Positions 15,698 to 24,051 of a stretch of 64,000 nucleotides of DNA are shown piece after piece. The stretch is from positions 2,914,001 to 2,978,000 of the forward strand of contig NZ_CP062260.1 in the NCBI RefSeq assembly GCF_014863545.1, read 5' to 3'. The stretch is from Paenibacillus sp. JNUCC32 (GTDB lineage Bacteria > Bacillota > Bacilli > Paenibacillales > Paenibacillaceae). A program made the translations under genes and the position numbers. Position 1 is the first letter of the stretch; the number at the start of each line of letters is the position of its first letter. The notes under the pieces were generated by a model. That model had not been told where the DNA came from and ran no database searches. It saw only the letters and a program-made list of their open reading frames with translations.

Positions 15698-16585
15698 CTA
15701 CACTTTACCTACCCAGTCGGATCCGGCAACCTCTCTCCAGCGGCCGCGGATGGATTCGTAAACCTCCTCCGGCAATTTCCCTTTCTCGAGCAGTGCGGCA
15801 TTTTGCCCCCAACGGTCGGGATTTGCCGTACCCACGATGGCCGTCGCAATGCCCGGCGTGCTTAGGGTGAACCGTAGTGCCGTCTCAACGCCTTGCTGAA
15901 CGTCAGAGAGGAAATCGTAGTTCAGCTCGCCGAGCCGAACCCAGTAAGGATAGGCATAGTCCCGTTCGCTTAATGTTTCATGCTTCCAGGCTACGTTGGC
16001 TACGGGACGTTTGGCAATAACCCCTATTCCCTGCTTCATAGCAAGGGGAATCGTGAGGTCGATCGCCTCCTGGTCCGCAATGTTCAGCGAAGTTTCAAAG
16101 CTGTCGAATGCGCCGGTTTGAAGGGCGTACAGTGCATCCGTCGAATCGCCGCTGTAGCCGATATACCGCGTTTTCCCCTGCTCTTTTGCTTTTTTCAGCA
16201 CCTCGATCACGGCGCCCTGCCGCAGAATTTCCTCAGAGCAGCTGTGAAGGTGTATGACATCAACGTGGTCCACCTGCAGCCGTTTCAAGCTCCGGTCAAT
16301 GCTTTGCTCAAGCATCACCGGATCCCAATCCGGGTAGTCCAATCCGGAGGCGTGCCCGCATTTCGTAAACAGGTAATAATCATCTCTGCGGCCCGACAGC
16401 GCTTTGCCGATCAATTCCTCGCTGTGGCCGTAACATTCCGCGGTATCAATCATGTTAAGGCCTGCGTCAATCGCGCTGTGCAGCAGCCGGTCCACCGTCT
16501 TCTGATCCGACTGTCCGATCTCGGCACCGCCGAATCCCAATACACTGACCTGCATATCCGTCCGCCCAAATGCTCTACGTTCCAT
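15698..16585 (-). CDS. Aldo/keto reductase
   Basis: 295 residues, a TIM-barrel NADPH-dependent reductase. The catalytic tetrad is visible: Asp in MIDTAECYG together with Tyr, Lys in YLFTKCG and His in DVIHLHS. The C-terminal AIVGTANPDRWGQN binds the cofactor phosphate. It lies between a sugar ABC transporter and an SDR gene on the same strand, so a role in sugar or aldehyde metabolism is possible but not demonstrated. The ribosome binding site GGAGGAGAG is strong. Confidence 0.88.
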   Translation of the reverse strand: MERRAFGRTDMQVSVLGFGGAEIGQSDQKTVDRLLHSAIDAGLNMIDTAECYGHSEELIGKALSGRRDDYYLFTKCGHASGLDYPDWDPVMLEQSIDRSLKRLQVDHVDVIHLHSCSEEILRQGAVIEVLKKAKEQGKTRYIGYSGDSTDALYALQTGAFDSFETSLNIADQEAIDLTIPLAMKQGIGVIAKRPVANVAWKHETLSERDYAYPYWVRLGELNYDFLSDVQQGVETALRFTLSTPGIATAIVGTANPDRWGQNAALLEKGKLPEEVYESIRGRWREVAGSDWVGKV

Positions 16586-16709
16586 CGTCCTTCACTCTCC
16601 TCCCTATGATTACCATTCTACATTACCCGTTATGGATAATCTTGAAAGCTTTGTTCCGATACAATTGCCAAAGGATTCAAGCACCTGCATCCATGAAAAG
16701 AATCCCCAA

Positions 16710-17483
16710 TCAAAATCCATAAATGCTAAGCCCGCCGTCAACCAGCAACGTCTGCCCGGTCATGTAATTGGCGGCTTCGGAAGCCAGGAAAACGACGGGC
16801 CCCACCACTTCTTCCAGGCTTCCTACGCGTTTTAGCGGCGTCCGGTCCAGGATAGCCTGCATGTAAGTGTCGTCATTCAGCAGCTTCTCGGTCAGCGGCG
16901 TCCGGAAATACCAAGGCCCGACGGCGTTGACCTGGATTCCATACTGCGCCCACTCCATCGCCAGCACCTTGGTCATATGGATTAGAGCAGCCTTGGTCGA
17001 TCCATAGACAACGCCCGTGCGTAGGGCGGTATGGCCGCCTACGGAAGAAATGTTGATGATTCTTCCATTCCCCTGCTCCTTCATATAACGGGCAGCGGTT
17101 TGAGATGCGACAAACGCCGATTTCAAATTGGTCTGCACGATTAAGTCCCATTCGTCATCGGTCACTTCCAGCGCCGGCGTACGAATGTTCATGCCGGCAT
17201 TGTTCACCAATATATCGATTTGCCCCGCCTGGTCCACAAATTCGCGGATCGCCGCCTCCATCTCTTCCCGAATCGTCAGATCGCCCGGCAGCACATAGGC
17301 TTGACCTTTCTTCAAGCCGGCAATTAGACCCGCGGTCTCCTCCAGATTGCTTCGGGTTCGGGACATCAGGCCAATGTCGCATCCAGCCTCCGCCAAGCCT
17401 ACGGCTATCGCGCGCCCGATTCCCCGCCCCGCCCCTGTTACAAAGGCTTTTTTTCCTTCCAGATTAAAGCTGGGCAAATACAT
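16710..17483 (-). CDS. SDR family oxidoreductase (gluconate 5-dehydrogenase-like)
   Basis: 257-residue classical SDR: TGAGRGIG near residue 17, NNAG near residue 90, catalytic Ser in NISSVGG, YGSTK near residue 158 and the VDGGLSIYGF end. The overall pattern resembles gluconate 5-dehydrogenase and 2-deoxy-gluconate 3-dehydrogenase. With the neighbouring sugar transporter and aldo/keto reductase this hints at sugar-acid metabolism. A 124-bp gap separates it from the aldo/keto reductase gene. Confidence 0.85.
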   Translation of the reverse strand: MYLPSFNLEGKKAFVTGAGRGIGRAIAVGLAEAGCDIGLMSRTRSNLEETAGLIAGLKKGQAYVLPGDLTIREEMEAAIREFVDQAGQIDILVNNAGMNIRTPALEVTDDEWDLIVQTNLKSAFVASQTAARYMKEQGNGRIINISSVGGHTALRTGVVYGSTKAALIHMTKVLAMEWAQYGIQVNAVGPWYFRTPLTEKLLNDDTYMQAILDRTPLKRVGSLEEVVGPVVFLASEAANYMTGQTLLVDGGLSIYGF

Positions 17484-17565
17484 TCGAATCCCTCCAAGTT
17501 ATAGATATGCAAACAGCTCAGGTAATCAGTTGAAACACGTCAAAAGTTGATTTCATGCTGACTTA

Positions 17566-18069
17566 CTAGGAATTGAAATATTGAGACGGATTTAAACGAA
17601 CCGGGGCCACGTATTCCTCATAACGCCCGCCCGTATAGGACTCGATGACTTTTCGCCAAAAAGCCTGGGCCGGTATATTGCTGCTGACCTGCGTCACCTT
17701 CCAGCGTCCCTGGAAATGATCGAACAGCCAGGTCGCCGCCCAAGTCCCCAATCCCGTACGTCTGTATTTTTGCATAACGAAAAATTCCGTCATGTAATAG
17801 TCGGCTTCCGCGGCGTTGTCCATACGCTCGATCAAGGCAAAACCGGCCGGCCGTTGATCAAACGTAATCAGAAACGGATATTTCCGTTCCCGCTTTTTCC
17901 AGAACTCATCGAGATCGGGATAGGGTAAAAACAATCCTTGATCGTTCACCGAGATATCCAGGTATTTAGTAAAATCGTACAAGTACAGTTGCATCAAGTT
18001 TACGATAACGGCTTGCTTCCGTTTGGGAACCAGCTCAATTCCCATGCGCTCCGCTCGTTCTGAAATCAT
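17566..18069 (-). CDS. GNAT family N-acetyltransferase
   Basis: 167 residues with the GNAT core: a substrate-side beta region (PFLITFDQRPAGFALIE), then EFFVMQKYRRTGLGTWAATWLF carrying the acetyl-CoA pyrophosphate loop (YRRTGLG), then the C-terminal VSSNIPAQAFWRKVIESY. The substrate is unknown. GGGAGGCGG lies before the ATG. It is divergent from xerS. Confidence 0.85.
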   Translation of the reverse strand: MISERAERMGIELVPKRKQAVIVNLMQLYLYDFTKYLDISVNDQGLFLPYPDLDEFWKKRERKYPFLITFDQRPAGFALIERMDNAAEADYYMTEFFVMQKYRRTGLGTWAATWLFDHFQGRWKVTQVSSNIPAQAFWRKVIESYTGGRYEEYVAPVRLNPSQYFNS

Positions 18070-18230
18070 GCTGCCGCCTCCCTAGGCATTTCACTATCAT
18101 ATCAAATGCTTCCCATCTTCATCATAGTATCCGTCTATGTTGAAACACAAGCGCCATCGGATCGAGGAGACGATCGTGTGAGGCATTAAGCACGACGGAC
18201 TTTCCATATGTTACACTAGTATATAATGAC

Positions 18231-18243
18231 AGCGATTATCGCT
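18231..18243. promoter_or_regulatory. Palindrome at the xerS promoter
   Basis: AGCGATTATCGCT lies four bases after a TATAAT (18222-18227), so it covers the expected start of xerS transcription. It could be an operator. The matching -35 is weak. Confidence 0.4.
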
Positions 18244-18269
18244 ATAAAGACAATCATTCGAGGTGGAAC

Positions 18270-19352
18270 ATGAATATACAAAAAGATATCGACCGCGCAC
18301 GACTCGATGAGAAAGCGCCGGCCATGCCTTGGTTTGTGCAGCAATTTATCGACTACAAACTTCCGGATCTCTCCCCCTCCACCCTGCTCGAATATGTAAG
18401 GGACTATGAAACGTTTTTTAATTGGCTCCGGTCGGAAGGGCTGTCACAAGCCGCCTCTAACCGAGACGTGACGCTGCTTGAGCTGGAGACCCTTCGCATG
18501 GACAGCATCACAGGTTACCGATTATATTTGACCACGCGCCGGGAAGGCACCAACTCCCGAATTACGGTTTCCCGCAAGCTGTCATCGCTTCGCTCTCTGT
18601 TCCATTATTTAAGCCAGATTGCGGAGGATGAGGATTTTTACCCGCTCCTTAAACGCAACATCATGGCCAAAGTGGAGATCAAACGGATTCACAAGCCCAA
18701 AGATACGGCTGCCAAGTTGAAAGGAAAAATACTGGAAGAAGAAGAGCTTCAGGATTTCATCACTTACATTCACGAAGGATACGGGCACGATGTGGAGAAT
18801 AACAAACAGGCTCTATACGCGCATGAACAGAACAAAGTCCGAGATGCCTGCATTGCCAGCCTTATTCTAAACTCGGGTCTTCGCGTATCCGAAGTGGTCA
18901 ACTTGAATCTTGCAGACATCGACCTGAACAATAAAATGCTGCATGTGTATCGTAAGGGCAATAACGATGAAACCTTTAAAACCCCGGTCTACTTCCGGGC
19001 GCAGGCCAAAGACGATCTCGAGCATTATCTGCAGCTGCGGCAGACCCGCTACAAAGTGCCGAAAAAAGAAAAAGCTCTCTTCGTCGCGCTGCGCAACGGC
19101 CAGAATGAAGGACAGCGCATGACGAAACGGGCGATTCAGGCAATGATCATCAAATACGCCAAGCGTTTTGGCAAGCCGTCCCTGACCGTGCACAAGCTGC
19201 GGCACTCGTTTGCAACGGATTACTATCTTCAAAATGACATATATAAAACGAAAGAACAATTGGGGCACGCTTCCACCGAAACGACTGAAGTGTATGCCCA
19301 TTTGACGGACAAAACGATGTCCGAGGCGATTGAGAGGCGTTCCGACGAGTAA
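18270..19352 (+). CDS. xerS: XerS-like tyrosine recombinase
   Basis: 360 residues, the size of single-subunit XerS rather than about 300 for XerC/D. The N-terminal SAM-like core-binding domain begins MPWFVQQFIDYK, as in XerS. The catalytic domain has Arg in LNSGLRVSEVVNL, Lys in RKGN, HKLRHSFATDYY, LGHAS and the nucleophilic Tyr in TTEVYAHLTD. XerS proteins resolve chromosome dimers at dif-like sites and need no partner. There is no sign of a surrounding mobile element, which fits a housekeeping role. GAGGTGG precedes the ATG. It ends 10 bp from the convergent mobB. Confidence 0.85.
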   Translation: MNIQKDIDRARLDEKAPAMPWFVQQFIDYKLPDLSPSTLLEYVRDYETFFNWLRSEGLSQAASNRDVTLLELETLRMDSITGYRLYLTTRREGTNSRITVSRKLSSLRSLFHYLSQIAEDEDFYPLLKRNIMAKVEIKRIHKPKDTAAKLKGKILEEEELQDFITYIHEGYGHDVENNKQALYAHEQNKVRDACIASLILNSGLRVSEVVNLNLADIDLNNKMLHVYRKGNNDETFKTPVYFRAQAKDDLEHYLQLRQTRYKVPKKEKALFVALRNGQNEGQRMTKRAIQAMIIKYAKRFGKPSLTVHKLRHSFATDYYLQNDIYKTKEQLGHASTETTEVYAHLTDKTMSEAIERRSDE

Positions 19353-19362
19353 TTATGGTTTT

Positions 19363-19866
19363 TTACAGTGATAGTATAAGCGACGCGATCCGCTCCGTCT
19401 CATTCCAAGTAAACAAGGGAACCGCCAGCCGATGCTGAATCTCCTGCAGGCCGGGCGGTTCCTTTAGCATGTCGGGATTCACGACGATTCCCCGGATCTC
19501 CTCGACCTGATCCAGCAGCCCCCTGTCCTCCATTCCCCGCAGCAGCACCAGTTTTGGGTGAGGCATCATTTTATACCCTTCGACCAGCACCATGTCATAA
19601 TCAGTGTACATATGTATCAACGTATCGAGGTCCAGCTCCGTTTCCCTCAGCATGGCCGTCCGGCCCGGCGAGGCAATGGCAATCCCCTCGGCTCCGGCCT
19701 CGCGGAATTTGTAAGTATCCGTCCCTTCGCGGTCCATATCAAAGCCATGCCCATCATGCTTGATGACGGCTATCCTGATGCCCTGTCGTTTCAATTGCGG
19801 AATCAGAGACGCAATGAGCGTGGTTTTGCCGCTGTTCTTATACCCGCAGAACTGGAAGACCTTCAT
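19363..19866 (-). CDS. mobB: Molybdopterin-guanine dinucleotide biosynthesis protein B
   Basis: About 167 residues. A P-loop GTPase with Walker A GYKNSGKTT near residue 9, the KHDGHGFDMDREGTDTY switch region and VEGYK. It assists MobA in attaching GMP to molybdopterin. The ATG overlaps the moeA stop (ATGA), so the two are translationally coupled. Confidence 0.92.
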   Translation of the reverse strand: MKVFQFCGYKNSGKTTLIASLIPQLKRQGIRIAVIKHDGHGFDMDREGTDTYKFREAGAEGIAIASPGRTAMLRETELDLDTLIHMYTDYDMVLVEGYKMMPHPKLVLLRGMEDRGLLDQVEEIRGIVVNPDMLKEPPGLQEIQHRLAVPLFTWNETERIASLILSL

Positions 19867-21152
19867 GACCAACCCCCTGGAAGAACGAGCACCTGCACGG
19901 CTTGGCCTTTAACCGCTCCTCTAAGCTCTGGCGGTATAACAATCAAACAGTCGCTGTCCTTGATCGTGATCATGACACTCGATTCATCCAGGGCGGCGGG
20001 CGTGGCTACAAGTTTGCCGTTTACCGCTTGGAGGCTGCCCCTGACAAAACGGGTAAAATTATTCACCTTTGCATAATCCGAACCCAGCTCGGCTGTCCAT
20101 TCGGTTAAATACAACTGCTCCATGCCCAGCATTTTTCGAATCGAAGGTCTGACAAACAACAGAAATCCGACAAAGCATGCCCCCGGATTACCGGAGAGCG
20201 CGAAGAGCAGCTTCCCCTCCTTCACCGCCGCGGTTGTCACGCTGCCCGGACGCATCGTGACTTTATTAAACAGCATGTCCAATCCGCCGGATGTCACCAG
20301 CTCTCCCATAATATCGTAATCGCCTACGGAGACGCCGCCTGTCGTAACCACGATGTCATAATCCCGGAGCGCTTCCTCCACCTTCTGACGGGCAAGCTCG
20401 ATATGATCGGGAATGGCCTCCATGATCACCGGAACGCCGCCCGCTTCCCGAATTTGCGATGCAAGCATATAGGTGTTGCTGTTACGGATTTTACCGGGCT
20501 CAAGCGGCTCGGTTATGTCGAGCAGCTCGGTGCCCGTCGAGAAGATGCCCACGACCGGTTGACGATACACTCCAACCTTATGTATGCCAAACGTAGCCAG
20601 AACCGAAATCGCTCCCGGCCCGATGCGAGTCCCTCGGCGGAGAATCATATCGCCTTCCTGGAGTTCGAACCCGAGAGGGGTAATATTCTTTCCCTTCTCG
20701 ATGGAACGCTTAAAGCCTACATAGGTTACGCCATCCTCCACGCGAAGCTCCGTCGCTTCAAGCATCACGACAGCGTCCGCGCCTTCGGGCACCTGGGCGC
20801 CCGTCATGATACGGGAAGCCTTGCCTTGTACGATCGGCACGGAGGAGACATATCCGCACGGGATATGGTCGACGACCTCAAGCCAAACCTTTTCCCCCTG
20901 ATCGCATGGCGCCAAATCCGCTGACGACACCGCATAACCGTCCATGCCCGAACGGGCAAAAGCCGGGAACGGGTGGGGAGCGACGACATCGGATGCAAGC
21001 ACCCGGCCATCGCTGTCCTGCAGCCGAATGAGCTCCTCCTGGCCGCAATCCGCATAAGAAGTTGCTAACGCTTGCGCGTCTGATACCTGTAGTGCACGCC
21101 GATCGAATTTATGGTTTGGCTTCTTGGGCGATATCGGTTCATGATCTTTCAC
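19863..21152 (-). CDS. moeA: Molybdopterin molybdenumtransferase
   Basis: 429 residues with MoeA hallmarks: PFPAFARSGMDGYA near the N-terminus (domain I), TGAQVPEGADAVV, the MoCF domain with STGTEL and TTGGVSVGDYD, and LSGNPGAC; a C-terminal beta-barrel domain IV follows. It inserts molybdate into adenylylated molybdopterin. It starts with GTG. With mobB it forms a two-gene unit; other moa/mog genes are not in the window. Confidence 0.93.
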   Translation of the reverse strand: MKDHEPISPKKPNHKFDRRALQVSDAQALATSYADCGQEELIRLQDSDGRVLASDVVAPHPFPAFARSGMDGYAVSSADLAPCDQGEKVWLEVVDHIPCGYVSSVPIVQGKASRIMTGAQVPEGADAVVMLEATELRVEDGVTYVGFKRSIEKGKNITPLGFELQEGDMILRRGTRIGPGAISVLATFGIHKVGVYRQPVVGIFSTGTELLDITEPLEPGKIRNSNTYMLASQIREAGGVPVIMEAIPDHIELARQKVEEALRDYDIVVTTGGVSVGDYDIMGELVTSGGLDMLFNKVTMRPGSVTTAAVKEGKLLFALSGNPGACFVGFLLFVRPSIRKMLGMEQLYLTEWTAELGSDYAKVNNFTRFVRGSLQAVNGKLVATPAALDESSVMITIKDSDCLIVIPPELRGAVKGQAVQVLVLPGGWS

Positions 21153-21292
21153 AACGCATTCCTCGCTTTCTGACTATATCCCAGACTGATAATCTTACTG
21201 TACTACATTCCGAGCAATCTTCAAACCGAGCGGCTGATCTCCAAGAAATCGCATGTACGTATCTGACGGTTGTATATTTTCGTTTCGAAACA

Positions 21293-21322
21293 TTAAAAAA
21301 CGCATGGCCCTTAGACCATGCG
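21293..21322 (-). terminator. Terminator of the DUF350-DUF4178-DUF4247 genes
   Basis: A 7-bp stem (CGCATGG / CCATGCG) with an 8-nt loop, then TTTTTTAATG on the minus strand, 18 bp after the DUF4247 stop. Confidence 0.8.
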
Positions 21323-21339
21323 CATGAAACGTAATTGTT

Positions 21340-22071
21340 TTACCTTCGGCCCCTTCGGGAAATTTTTCCGGATCCGATCCGGGTCTTGGGCTTCTTGTAC
21401 GATTTCTTCGGCGAATCGAACAAACTTCCGCCGCTTTCGCCGCGTTTGATCGAGCCGCGGTCACCGCTCGAATCCGGATTCCGTCTGAACAGGCTTCCGC
21501 CCGTGCCGACCGTATCCTGACCGCGCCGCGTAATTTTCCCGCTCCGGTCAACCGTCAACGGCGGAGCGATCTTCTTATCTTGGCTTGTCGGCTTTTTATA
21601 GTTCCCTTGAGCCGGTTTATACACATCTTTGCTGGTATAGCCGCGATAGCCCCCGCCGCCCATCGAATCAAACAAATTCCCGATAAGGACGGCGGTCAAG
21701 TATCCCTGCAGGAAACTGGAATCGTAATTGCGCTGAACATATTCCTTGGAATCGATTTCGATCAGCGTATCGGCCGGCTTCTGGGGATCCTGCTGCAAAT
21801 GGTAATACTCATCGCCATAGACCAAGAACATCCGCTCCGTATCCTCAGGAGAAGATTGATCCGGCGTATTGGCCGCCATGAGCTCGCTCGCCACTTCGGG
21901 AACGCTTTTATCAGCTGCCCGATACACGTAGGATGTTGCATTTCCGTCCCGATTGACGGACTCCAGCGGATACGTGTCCTTGATATTCGGCGCTCCGCAT
22001 CCGCTTAATAAAGATACGAACAGACTCAGTACCAGTATGATTTTTACAGATAAAAAAGAGCGTTCCTTCAT
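21340..22071 (-). CDS. DUF4247 family lipoprotein
   Basis: 243 residues. The signal peptide ends in the lipobox LLSGCGAP. A conserved N-terminal domain (to about residue 120) contains VYGDEYYHLQQDP and the region SSFLQGYLTAVLIGNLFDSMGGGGY. The C-terminal half is a highly basic, Gly/Ser/Arg-rich disordered tail ending in SGKISRRGRR. This matches DUF4247. It lies 10 bp after the DUF4178 gene in the PspA-associated cluster, so it probably acts at the outer face of the membrane in envelope maintenance. The basic tail may bind anionic wall or membrane lipids (inference). Confidence 0.8.
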   Translation of the reverse strand: MKERSFLSVKIILVLSLFVSLLSGCGAPNIKDTYPLESVNRDGNATSYVYRAADKSVPEVASELMAANTPDQSSPEDTERMFLVYGDEYYHLQQDPQKPADTLIEIDSKEYVQRNYDSSFLQGYLTAVLIGNLFDSMGGGGYRGYTSKDVYKPAQGNYKKPTSQDKKIAPPLTVDRSGKITRRGQDTVGTGGSLFRRNPDSSGDRGSIKRGESGGSLFDSPKKSYKKPKTRIGSGKISRRGRR

Positions 22072-22081
22072 GCCACCACTC

Positions 22082-22588
22082 CTAAGTCGCCCGGATAACC
22101 CTTACGTCCCCCGGTATCACTTTCTCGCCTTCATAGAGCATAAACCGTCCATTCTGCCATTCGATTCGCAGCAGCTTGTAATCATCCGATTGGTACTGCC
22201 ATACGTGCTGCTCCCCGCTTTGCATAAACGCGGTACGGCCGGATATCGAAACATGTCCACCGTATTCCTCTTCCAAATGAAACACATGATCGTCCAGATC
22301 GATGATGGACGGCACCTCATCCGGCGAATCCAGGCGTCCATCGATGGGCGCGTAGAGTGCATATTGAACCGTCTCGCGTTCTTCGATGTGAAGATAAGCA
22401 ATGGTGCTGCCATCCTGAAGCGTCAGGACGACCGCGTTGCGGCCTCGATTGTGCACGCGGCCCGTGACTTCGTAAGTAACCAGAGACACTTCGCAAATAT
22501 CGCCCGGAGCCAGCTGCAGCATGCTCTTCTCTACCTTTGGCGGCTCGGGCTTGCTAAATAAATTGCTGATTCTTTTCCACATACTCAT
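22082..22588 (-). CDS. DUF4178 domain protein
   Basis: 168 residues, mostly beta strands, with no membrane segment. The pattern LQLAPGDICEVSLVTYEVTGRVHNRGR, then SGEQHVWQYQSDDYKLLRIEW matches DUF4178. The N-terminal helix (MWKRISNLFSK) is amphipathic and could attach to the membrane. The gene sits between DUF350 and DUF4247 genes with short gaps. DUF4178 proteins recur beside PspA and DUF350 in many bacteria, but their biochemical role is unknown. Confidence 0.82.
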   Translation of the reverse strand: MSMWKRISNLFSKPEPPKVEKSMLQLAPGDICEVSLVTYEVTGRVHNRGRNAVVLTLQDGSTIAYLHIEERETVQYALYAPIDGRLDSPDEVPSIIDLDDHVFHLEEEYGGHVSISGRTAFMQSGEQHVWQYQSDDYKLLRIEWQNGRFMLYEGEKVIPGDVRVIRAT

Positions 22589-22619
22589 CTTTCCTAATCC
22601 CCTATCTCCATTATGCGTT

Positions 22620-23024
22620 CTATAAGCAAGCGGTAATAATTAACGCTCCGACCACATGCAGCGATCCTGCAAACAAACCGTAACCGGTTTTGCCCTCGCG
22701 GGTTCCCTTATCCAGGTTCAGCTTGCCAAAATTGCGCAGCATGAGCTCTGTCAACGCTTCGAGAACAAACAATATGATAAACGAAACGACCGATACCACA
22801 ATCGCCTCCAGCAGGTGATAGGACGTTCCGATCGACACGGATAAAATATACCCTTGGGCGACCAGCTTGAGGATCAGCCTTGTGGTTACCGCCATGTTAC
22901 CTGCTTTCACTTCTTCAAGATCGTTATATTTCGTGAACAGGGAATCCACGAACATCAATACAAACAACAGCAGCCCGCCGACCGCCGTCCAAAGCAATAC
23001 ACGCAAGATCATATCAAAATCCAT
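22620..23024 (-). CDS. DUF350 (YjfL-like) membrane protein
   Basis: 134 residues with four predicted membrane helices in two repeats (LLWTAVGGLLLFVLMFVD; LVAQGYILSVSIGTSYHLL; VSFIILFVLEALTELML; FAGSLHVVGALIITACL). This matches DUF350, whose E. coli relative YjfL is also linked to a PspA paralogue. The start is at the ATG at 23024 with GGAGGC upstream. It heads the three-gene unit downstream of pspA and may be the membrane partner of that PspA. Confidence 0.82.
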   Translation of the reverse strand: MDFDMILRVLLWTAVGGLLLFVLMFVDSLFTKYNDLEEVKAGNMAVTTRLILKLVAQGYILSVSIGTSYHLLEAIVVSVVSFIILFVLEALTELMLRNFGKLNLDKGTREGKTGYGLFAGSLHVVGALIITACL

Positions 23025-23130
23025 CTCTAAGCCTCCACACATTCAACATACATATCAACTTGCCCTGATCAGACTGCTTCAATCGAAGATAGACAACCTT
23101 AAAGGGTAGTCCCGTATATATCCGGTATCA

Positions 23131-23184
23131 AACAAAAGCGAAGGAGAAGCACAGTAGTATTCAGCCCTGCTGCGTCTCCCTCGC
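23131..23184 (-). terminator. Terminator or attenuator between pspA and the DUF350 gene
   Basis: A long imperfect stem from GCGAGGGAGACGCA to TGCTTCTCCTTCGC, then TTTTGTTTG on the minus strand. Partial readthrough would leave pspA more abundant than the three downstream proteins. Confidence 0.7.
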
Positions 23185-23222
23185 CATCGATACTATTTAT
23201 CTGTCAGACCACCAGACCCGGA

Positions 23223-23891
23223 TTACTTGTTCTCGTATTGCTTCATCAAGGCTGCAAGCTCATCCTCAACGGCTTTGTCCTTGCCGAGGTTCTCGAACTC
23301 TTCATCGAGGGATTTCTCGCGCGTCGACATTTCGTTGCTTGCTTCGGCACGCGCTTCCATGGCCAGCATCTTTTCTTCCATCCGCTTCAACCCGGCGGAA
23401 GCCGTGTCAGACCCGAAACCGTTCATTGCTTTGTTGATCTCGGTTTGCGCTTTAGCCGCATTATAACGGGCAACCAGCGTCTCGCGCTTGTTCTTCATCG
23501 CTGTAAGCTGCTTGCGCATTTCCTCCAGCTTGCCGCGCAGGTTGTCGGCTGCCAGCTTGTTCTGATCGTAGCTTGCTTTGTACTCGTCGCGCTTGGCTTC
23601 AGCTGCCTTCTTCTCTTCCAGCGCACGACGGGCAAGTTCAACGTTTTGCGCCTGCGCTGCCGTATGAGCCTGCTGCGTGCGTTTTTCCACGAGAGCAGCT
23701 TGCTCTTCATAAAGGGCTTTGAAGCGTTTCTCGATGGCGATTTGGGCAGCTACCGCCTTCTCGGCATCCTCAAGGTCTTCGGTCATATCGCGGATGTACT
23801 GGTCCGTCATCTTGATCGGGTCTTCAGCCTTGTCGATAATGGCGTTAATATTGGACATGGTCAAGTCACGCAATCTTTTAAATATGGACAT
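23223..23891 (-). CDS. pspA: PspA/IM30 family envelope-stress protein
   Basis: 222 residues, almost entirely helical and coiled coil (from DYIRDMTEDL-like helices through KRFKALYEEQAALVEKRTQ to the SLDEEFENLGKD end). The N-terminal amphipathic helix MSIFKRLRDLTMSNINAII binds membranes in the family. PspA forms ESCRT-III-like oligomers that protect a damaged cytoplasmic membrane. An ECF-type promoter lies 52 bp upstream, as expected for sigma-W-controlled pspA in Bacillus. Downstream come DUF350, DUF4178 and DUF4247 genes rather than the liaIH partners of the other PspA-type system. Confidence 0.92.
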   Translation of the reverse strand: MSIFKRLRDLTMSNINAIIDKAEDPIKMTDQYIRDMTEDLEDAEKAVAAQIAIEKRFKALYEEQAALVEKRTQQAHTAAQAQNVELARRALEEKKAAEAKRDEYKASYDQNKLAADNLRGKLEEMRKQLTAMKNKRETLVARYNAAKAQTEINKAMNGFGSDTASAGLKRMEEKMLAMEARAEASNEMSTREKSLDEEFENLGKDKAVEDELAALMKQYENK

Positions 23892-23942
23892 CGTTCTCTT
23901 CCTCTCGCTTTCGCTTTAAAATACTGGTATATGTTAAATGTT

Positions 23943-23969
23943 TACGTTGCATGATCCCAAACGGTTTCA
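23943..23969 (-). promoter_or_regulatory. ECF (sigma-W-like) promoter of pspA
   Basis: On the minus strand TGAAAC, 17 bp, CGTA, matching the sigma-W consensus. It is flanked by a 9-bp inverted repeat (TGATCCCAA at 23952-23960, TTGGGATCA at 24000-24008) of unknown meaning. Confidence 0.7.
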
Positions 23970-24051
23970 AAATTTTTTTAGTGGTTGATAAAAGTCATCT
24001 TGGGATCACCTTATCGGTGCTGAAATCTGAATTTTGAACACGCACTGATTC

